Below are positions 31,806 through 36,129 of a stretch of 36,129 bases of DNA, piece after piece; position 1 is the stretch's first letter; every line of letters starts with the position of its first letter. The stretch comes from Clostridia bacterium. GTDB taxonomy: Bacteria; Bacillota; Clostridia; Oscillospirales; CAG-272. Where the stretch lies: NCBI GenBank assembly GCA_017505745.1, contig JAFVOP010000054.1:1-36129 (forward strand). Reading direction: 5' to 3'. Both the position numbers and the translations under genes were made by a program. Below the pieces are notes generated by a model. That model did no database searches. It saw only the letters and a program-made list of their open reading frames with translations, and was not told the origin of the DNA.

Positions 31806-32119
31806 CTTTCCGGATCCTCCTTACTTACAAATTGATAGATCGCCATCACCTCGCGCCACTCATCCTTGAAATCTTCAATGCGTCCGAGTCCTGCTTTGGT
31901 AATATGGTAGTATTTTCGTAGCCGTCCTTCGTGCTCGGAGGTGCGTACCGTCAGCAGGCCCGCAAGCTCCAACCGCTTCAATACCGTGTAGAGTGTGGAT
32001 TCCGAAAGCGCTATATACGGCTTCAGATCCTTGATGATCCTATAGCCGTAGGAATCTTCCTGTCTGATCGCGGCCAACACGCATACGTCGAGCAGTCCGC
32101 GCTTTAATTGAGCATCCAT
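31802..32119 (-). CDS. PadR family transcriptional regulator
   Basis: A 105-residue winged-helix regulator of the short PadR subfamily: MDAQLKRGLLDVCVLAAIRQEDSYGYRIIKDL, then STLYTVLKRLELAGLLTV and the wing EGRLRKYYHITKAG. I set the start at 32119 with AAGGAGGGG upstream; the longer frame to 32173 would begin within the promoter. It heads the operon with DUF1700 and DUF4097 genes. A 21-bp imperfect dyad covering the -10 (32141-32161) suggests autorepression. Confidence 0.93.
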   Translation of the reverse strand: MDAQLKRGLLDVCVLAAIRQEDSYGYRIIKDLKPYIALSESTLYTVLKRLELAGLLTVRTSEHEGRLRKYYHITKAGLGRIEDFKDEWREVMAIYQFVSKEDPER

Positions 32120-32140
32120 GGCAATACCCCTCCTTTCGGA

Positions 32141-32173
32141 ATACATCATATCACGAAGTATTGTGTTTGTCAA
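32141..32173 (-). promoter_or_regulatory. Promoter of the PadR operon with candidate operator
   Basis: Minus-strand TTGACA (32168-32173), 17 nt, TATGAT (32145-32150). The overlapping 21-bp stretch 32141-32161 is an imperfect dyad with ends ATAC/GTAT and inner TC/GA pairs (7 of 10 positions pair), the sort of site a PadR dimer binds. Confidence 0.7.
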
Positions 32174-32208
32174 TAGATTTTTGAAAAAAATTGAGGAAAT
32201 TGAAAAAA

Positions 32209-32236
32209 GGGGAGAGCGCCGTGCGGCGCTCTCCCC
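32209..32236 (-). terminator. Terminator of the aldo/keto reductase gene
   Basis: GGGGAGAGCGCC and its exact complement with a 4-nt loop; on the minus strand it is followed by TTTTTTC. It lies 19 nt past the stop at 32256. Confidence 0.92.
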
Positions 32237-32255
32237 GAAGCTGTGACAACCTGTT

Positions 32256-33263
32256 CTATTTTCCCATGGTTTGCGCGGCCTTTTTTAACATCTGACGGAT
32301 CGGCAGCTGATACGGGCAACGCGTTTCGCAAATGCCGCAGCCGATGCAGTCGGAAGCGGTTTTCGGCAGCTGCGCGTACCGATCACGCGCCCAGTCCTTC
32401 AGATCGTAGCGGCTGTAATAGCCCTCAAACAGAAAGACCGCCGAGATGTTGATCCCCGCCGTGCAAGGCGCACAGTAATTGCACCGACGGCAGAAGTTGG
32501 TACCAAGCGCTTCGCGGATCGCGGCGATTTTCTCCGTCTCCTGCTCGGTCAAGGGAGCCGTGTTGGCCGTGGCCTCTGCGTTTTGCGCGATTTCAGAGAT
32601 ATCGGCCATGCCGGGAATCACCACCGAAACGTTGGGATTGCTGACCACAAACCGCATGGCCACGGTCGCGTCCTCGATCGCTCCGCCTGCCAGGGGCTTC
32701 ATGCAAATAAATCCGATGTTGTGCTTTGCGCATTGCGCGATCAGCTCCTCACCCTGCGTTTCCAAAACGTTGTAGGGAAACATGACCGTTTCCACCCACG
32801 GCAGCTCCACTGCACGACGGAAGAGATCCACCGAATGGAGCGTGATCCCAATATGTCCGATCTTGCCTGCCTCCTTGGCCTCCAGCAGGGCCTCCAGAGC
32901 GCCTCCGGGAGCCATGACCTGCTCCAGATCGGCAGCACCGGGGTTGTGGATCTGGTACAGATCGATGTAATCGGTGCGGAGATTGCGGCGGCTGACGTCG
33001 ATATCGCGTTGCATGGCCTCCTTCGTGCGCGCCATGCTTTTGGTGGCAAGCACAAAGCGGTCGCGCACCCCTTCCAGCGCATAGCCGAGGTACTCCTCGC
33101 TCACCGTATATCCGCGCGCCGTGTCGATAAAATTCACACCTTCCCGAAGCAGCTCTCCAATCAGGCGTTTCGTTCCCTCGGCATCAATTTTTTGGATCGG
33201 GATCCCGCCAAAGCCCAAGCGCGAAACCGAGAGTCCGGTCCTTCCCAAATTTCTGTATTCCAT
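32256..33263 (-). CDS. Aldo/keto reductase with C-terminal 4Fe-4S ferredoxin-type region
   Basis: A 335-residue oxidoreductase. Residues 1-260 are an aldo/keto reductase barrel: MEYRNLGRTGLSVSRLGFGG, FIDTARGY (catalytic Asp/Tyr region), and the NPNVSVVIPGM segment for cofactor binding. The C-terminus adds two cysteine groups, CRRCNYCAPC and CIGCGICETRCPY, the second of 4Fe-4S ferredoxin type. This fusion is a known clade in anaerobes, with unclear substrate. The start at 33263 follows AAGGGG. It ends in TAG. The gene lies directly behind a truncated gene and uses that gene's promoter. Confidence 0.92.
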   Translation of the reverse strand: MEYRNLGRTGLSVSRLGFGGIPIQKIDAEGTKRLIGELLREGVNFIDTARGYTVSEEYLGYALEGVRDRFVLATKSMARTKEAMQRDIDVSRRNLRTDYIDLYQIHNPGAADLEQVMAPGGALEALLEAKEAGKIGHIGITLHSVDLFRRAVELPWVETVMFPYNVLETQGEELIAQCAKHNIGFICMKPLAGGAIEDATVAMRFVVSNPNVSVVIPGMADISEIAQNAEATANTAPLTEQETEKIAAIREALGTNFCRRCNYCAPCTAGINISAVFLFEGYYSRYDLKDWARDRYAQLPKTASDCIGCGICETRCPYQLPIRQMLKKAAQTMGK

Positions 33264-33313
33264 TGCATAACCCCTTTTCGTTTGTTTGCTTTTATGTATA
33301 TTCCATCGTACTT

Positions 33314-33418
33314 TTATCCGCATGCCTTTGCGAGCTGTTGCAGCGTCTGCGGAATTTCGTGAACGTAGGTTGCGCTGTTTCCGATAAATAAAAATTTCAT
33401 TCCGTTTTGAAACTCCAT
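33314..33418 (-). pseudogene. N-terminal remnant of a GNS-motif (DUF4886/SGNH-like) hydrolase gene
   Basis: Only 34 codons remain: MEFQNGMKFLFIGNSATYVH then EIPQTLQQLAKACG and TAA. The text KFLFIGNSxTYVHEIPQTLQQLA is the typical opening of DUF4886/SGNH-type hydrolases, where the Ser after GN is the nucleophile; a full protein would be about 200-300 residues. Promoter, AGGGAGGG ribosome binding site and ATG are intact, but the rest of the gene is gone and the aldo/keto reductase starts 50 nt later. A deletion has probably joined this 5' end to the reductase gene, which now has the promoter. It could alternatively act as a leader peptide. Confidence 0.65.
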
Positions 33419-33442
33419 CAGCCATCCCTCCCTTTGAAAACT

Positions 33443-33471
33443 ATTATACCACAAGCTTGACCGATTGTAAA
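33443..33471 (-). promoter_or_regulatory. Promoter of the gene remnant and aldo/keto reductase
   Basis: Minus-strand TTTACA (33466-33471), 17 nt, TATAAT (33443-33448), 25 nt before the ATG at 33418. Confidence 0.8.
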
Positions 33472-33506
33472 GAGTGATATTTGCCCGCAAGGGCAAACAT
33501 CGTTCC

Positions 33507-33545
33507 AAAAACGAAAAAACAGTCCATTGGACTGCTTTCGTTTTT
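33507..33545. terminator. Strong hairpin, likely terminator
   Basis: Arms AAAAACGAAA + CAGTCCA pair with TGGACTG + TTTCGTTTTT around a one-base centre, with A/T runs at both ends. It lies about 265 nt past the glycosidase stop (minus strand), at the edge of direct repeat copy 1, and upstream of the remnant gene promoter. A smaller stem TTTGCCC/GGGCAAA lies at 33480-33497. Confidence 0.65.
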
Positions 33546-33645
33546 GTGTTGTACCGCCTAAATAGATGCCACGGTGGGAAAGTCAATAAAGTCAAGGGTT
33601 TTCGGCTATCTGAGGCGGTTCCATGTACATTCTAAGTAGATGCCG
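33536..33645. repeat. Diverged ~110-bp direct repeat, copy 1
   Basis: It aligns along its length with 35531-35641; over the first 65 bases about four in five positions match by eye. Each copy contains two TAxxTAGATGCC-like motifs about 75 bases apart (near 33560 and 33635). The copies flank the AT-richer glycosidase gene in the same orientation. No transposase is present. Confidence 0.75.
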
Positions 33646-33692
33646 ACCTATATTTGTATAACGAGGAGCGACCGCATAGAAAATTGAGCATG

Positions 33693-33723
33693 AGAACTCC
33701 GTTTCAAATTAAAGCGGAGTTCT
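33693..33723. terminator. Hairpin 3' of the glycosidase gene
   Basis: AGAACTCCG pairs with CGGAGTTCT across a 13-nt loop, about 90 nt past the glycosidase stop. There is no clear T-run on the minus strand, so a terminator role is tentative. The rest of 33646-33810 shows no gene. Confidence 0.45.
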
Positions 33724-33810
33724 TTAAACACACATAGAAATAAAAGAAGATTCTCACTTTCGACGCCGATTGTTACGGGGTTCTAAAGTGGAAACCTATT
33801 CAAAAGGGGC

Positions 33811-35334
33811 TTAATCTCTGGGGGAGGCGTGAATAATTTTTGTTTTGCTTGCGTAGTGTATCTCTATCTCAATAGGCTCATCGCATATTGCGGTAATTAT
33901 CGGCTCATCGTTTTCTGTCGTTCTTTCCTCACACATAAGATCAATTGAAAAATCATTGAAAGGATAATTCTTTACACCGTGTTTTTCAAGTAAACGGACA
34001 TTCCACACTATTTTTCTTTCTCTGGCATGTGGACGAATGCCAAAAACATACTCGAACAGTATGCTGATGGGGAATAGCCCTGACCATCCGACAAAATCTT
34101 TTTTTGCCGGATCTCCTTTACTGCTTTTTTCGGGTGCGTAATTTTCGTAAAGAGTTGCATCCTTATTGAATACATTTACCACGTTGTCAAGACAGTTTCT
34201 GGCTATGTCATATGAAAGCTCATCGAATCCGTTTTTTTCAAGTCCTTTGAGAACCATATAATTTGTAGGAGCCCATACACTGCCTCTCCAATATTTCCCC
34301 TCCTCGCTGTATTCGGGGTGATCTGCAGAAAGTGTAGGTACGCGACAGGGGCGCTTGAATTCTTTGGGATTATCCAAGTGCGCCACAAATCTCCCAAGCC
34401 TTTCTTTCGGTATGATATCTGCAAGGAGTGCCCAGTATGCGCCAACCGATTTTACCTTGTTGAGCTCACCGTTCTTCCAAAGATCATAGTAAAAGGCATC
34501 GTCTTCGCTCCAGAGCTTCTCGTTGATTACGGTTGTGAGATTTTCGATCTCACTTTCGAGCACCGAGATGTTTTCATCGTCGCCGCGTCCGATTATATCT
34601 GCAATCTGTATAAGGATCTTTGCGCATAGCACTTGCTGGATACATGTGTCTACCCAAACCATATGGCCGTGCGAGAATATAACATGGTATCCTTTTTCAA
34701 GACGTGGTTGATTATCCATACCGCAGCCCCAACCTGTAGACCAGTATGTACCATCACGCCAGGTTCTGTGCTCCTTGAGCCACAGGTGATAAGCGAGCAG
34801 GGGATCAAAAATCTTCTCAAGACGGTGTGTGTCTCCCGTCTGACAATAATACTCCCATTCCGACCACGCCAGAATATTTGGACCGGTGGATGAGGGGTCG
34901 TGCCTTGAAAAATGCTCTCCGGGCTTAAATTCGCATAACTCGCGGCAAATGAAGCCGTCCTTGTGCTGATGTGAATAAAAGTTGTCGAGTGTTTTTTGGA
35001 AATTAAATGCGTGAGCCCCATATTTGCCAAACATAACTATAAACGAAGAATCCCACATGAAAAGATAGTCGTTAAACGCGGTATCTATAAAATTGGAAAC
35101 GAAATTCGCCTCGGCATTTGCCTTCCGAAGGTTGCCGAATGCTGTGCGCCACGCAAAATCATAGCAATCGATTACGTCACCGTGATCTTGCCAGATAGGA
35201 GACGGAAGCAGATGCGATATTTTTTCGTATGTTGGAAGCTCCGTATCTTCGGCAGGCATGTTGATAAATTCATTTTTCTTAACAATAGGGGAGTTGTTAT
35301 AAGTTAGGTCTTGATTTATCTGAAAATTTGCCAT
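33811..35334 (-). CDS. GH63-like (alpha/alpha)6-barrel glycoside hydrolase
   Basis: A 507-residue cytoplasmic glycosidase without a signal peptide. Features of the GH63/GH37 clan: FMWDSSF (about 92-98), STGWGCGMDNQPR with the probable acid Asp207, YWRGSVWAPTNYMVLKGL, and ATLYENYAPE...FVGWSGLF near the C-terminus with the probable base Glu. The nearest functional types are mannosylglycerate/glucosylglycerate hydrolases and alpha-glucosidases such as YgjK; the substrate is not readable. AAGGAAG precedes the ATG at 35334. The gene is visibly more AT-rich in third positions than its left neighbours and sits between two direct repeats, which suggests horizontal acquisition. Confidence 0.88.
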   Translation of the reverse strand: MANFQINQDLTYNNSPIVKKNEFINMPAEDTELPTYEKISHLLPSPIWQDHGDVIDCYDFAWRTAFGNLRKANAEANFVSNFIDTAFNDYLFMWDSSFIVMFGKYGAHAFNFQKTLDNFYSHQHKDGFICRELCEFKPGEHFSRHDPSSTGPNILAWSEWEYYCQTGDTHRLEKIFDPLLAYHLWLKEHRTWRDGTYWSTGWGCGMDNQPRLEKGYHVIFSHGHMVWVDTCIQQVLCAKILIQIADIIGRGDDENISVLESEIENLTTVINEKLWSEDDAFYYDLWKNGELNKVKSVGAYWALLADIIPKERLGRFVAHLDNPKEFKRPCRVPTLSADHPEYSEEGKYWRGSVWAPTNYMVLKGLEKNGFDELSYDIARNCLDNVVNVFNKDATLYENYAPEKSSKGDPAKKDFVGWSGLFPISILFEYVFGIRPHARERKIVWNVRLLEKHGVKNYPFNDFSIDLMCEERTTENDEPIITAICDEPIEIEIHYASKTKIIHASPRD

Positions 35335-35364
35335 AGTTTTCTTCCTTTCGATCTTGTCTTAATG

Positions 35365-35393
35365 ATTATATCATAAAGTATGGGTATTTTCAA
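35365..35393 (-). promoter_or_regulatory. Promoter of the glycosidase gene
   Basis: Minus-strand TTGAAA (35388-35393), 17 nt, TATAAT (35365-35370), 30 nt before the ATG at 35334. A second TTGACA at 35394-35399 is too far from the -10 (23 nt). Confidence 0.7.
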
Positions 35394-35530
35394 TGTCAAT
35401 CTCCTATAAATATTTTGCATATCTTTAAATAAGGCGGTAAAATTTATTGATTTTTAACTTGAGATAAATTTTGCATACGCCTCTGTTCCAGACATTTATA
35501 GAGCTTCATGAGAAGTCGCGCTACCTTTTA

Positions 35531-35641
35531 TTTTCTTTTTGTATTGTGCTTCCTAAATAGATGCCACGGCGAAAAAGTCAAGAAAATCAAGGATTTTTGA
35601 CCTTTTGGGGCAAATTCATGTGCATCCAAAATAGATGCCGA
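35531..35641. repeat. Diverged ~110-bp direct repeat, copy 2
   Basis: Partner of 33536-33645, same orientation, with TAGATGCC-type motifs near 35560 and 35632. It lies between the glycosidase promoter and the last gene. The remaining gap sequence (35400-35530) is AT-rich with no gene seen. Confidence 0.75.
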
Positions 35642-35669
35642 TTTCGTTTTTCGTAACCCGTATGCAACT

Positions 35670-36129
35670 TTACCTGATTTCCGATATGTATAGAATAATA
35701 TTCTCGCCTTCTTCATTCGTTACATATTTAATTCTCAAATGCTGCCCGTTCATTGTTATGACACCGCCATATTTAGCAATAGCAGTATAACCATTTCTTC
35801 CGTCAGCGTTACTATATGCGAAATACACCCCGTTAATTTCAAAATTCTCCGTTCCTTTGCCGTCTGCAGGTAAAGGATTGTAGTTTTCTACATATCCTTC
35901 CACAACAGATACACTATCAGATTCCAACATCGTTTTATATTCGTTATATTCTGCAATATGAACGGTAAAGAAAAGTAGAAACACAACCAAGCAAAAAGCT
36001 CCAATTGAACGCGTTATTATTTTGAAAACTTTTGGTGATATTTCCTTTGTTCTACTGCCAATATCGACGTAAGGTTCAGCTCGCCTGCCAATAAGTTTAT
36101 CAGCGAAGAAAAAAGCCGCACCAATCAAA
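35670..36129 (-). CDS. Membrane protein, 5' end beyond the window (partial)
   Basis: The frame is open to the window edge, so the true start is not visible. The 152 residues seen include a basic cytoplasmic stretch (DKLIGRRAEPYVDIGSRTKEISPKVFKIITR) and one strong helix (about 43-62: IGAFCLVVFLLFFTVHIAEY). The C-terminal extracytoplasmic domain of about 90 residues (VEGYVENYNPLPADGKGTENFEINGVYFAYS) ends in ISEIR. The C-terminal domain has the look of small envelope proteins of unknown function. I do not recognise a family. AT-rich codon use matches the adjacent glycosidase region. Confidence 0.6.
   Translation of the reverse strand, partial: LIGAAFFFADKLIGRRAEPYVDIGSRTKEISPKVFKIITRSIGAFCLVVFLLFFTVHIAEYNEYKTMLESDSVSVVEGYVENYNPLPADGKGTENFEINGVYFAYSNADGRNGYTAIAKYGGVITMNGQHLRIKYVTNEEGENIILYISEIR

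Noticed and set aside
33536-35641. Transposon ends or IS element around the glycosidase gene
   Set aside because: The repeats are direct, diverged, lack terminal inverted repeats or target-site duplications, and no transposase frame is present. Kept only as an unexplained repeat pair.

Overview
The window looks like a chromosomal segment of a Gram-positive, probably anaerobic Bacillota (Clostridia-type) bacterium, of the sort recovered from gut metagenomes. The signs are strong AGGAGG-type ribosome binding sites, near-consensus TTGACA/TATAAT promoters with 16-18 nt spacers, many hairpin-plus-T-run terminators, lipobox signal peptides, a YerC/TrpR-like regulator, a BlaI/BlaR1-type pair, a PadR-DUF1700-DUF4097 operon and an oxygen-sensitive glycyl radical enzyme. 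I saw no rRNA, tRNA, CRISPR array, prophage or transposase gene.

Layout. 1-2243: an intergenic hairpin repeat, a membrane protein, the redox chaperone hslO and a 470-bp gap holding three copies of a palindromic repeat. 2244-7553: a YerC-like regulator with a methyltransferase (minus), an orphan membrane protein (plus), a BlaI-type repressor with an M56 membrane-peptidase sensor (minus), and a SemiSWEET-like protein. 7974-18842 (plus): an RDD protein, an ATPase, two CUT1-type permeases and a solute-binding lipoprotein, then a thermonuclease-like lipoprotein, a large OB-fold/Ig-like lipoprotein interrupted by one in-frame TAG, and, from its own promoter, an Ig-like lipoprotein ending in a barnase-type ribonuclease domain. 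18893-24073 (minus, convergent): a tight operon tdk - deoC - HD phosphohydrolase (dGTPase-like) - two DHH/DHHA1 phosphoesterases (NrnA-like) - surE. 24187-30143: a beta-helix protein with a metallo-beta-lactamase-fold hydrolase, and a glycyl radical enzyme with an SMP-30-type lactonase, divergent from an AraC regulator. 30232-33418: PadR/DUF1700/DUF4097, an aldo/keto reductase with C-terminal ferredoxin-type cysteines, and a 34-codon remnant of a GNS-motif hydrolase gene. 33419-36129: an AT-richer end with a GH63-like glycosidase between two diverged ~110-bp direct repeats, and a membrane protein cut by the window edge.

The most interesting reading is that 7974-24073 works as one nucleic-acid scavenging locus. 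Surface nucleases (SNase-type and barnase-type) and OB-fold proteins would cut extracellular DNA and RNA, the ABC transporter may import a product, and the convergent cytoplasmic operon would finish the job: nano-oligonucleotides (DHH proteins), nucleoside monophosphates (SurE), dNTPs (HD protein), deoxyribose-5-phosphate (DeoC) and thymidine (Tdk). The protein families are well supported by motifs. The link between the two halves and the transporter substrate are inference.
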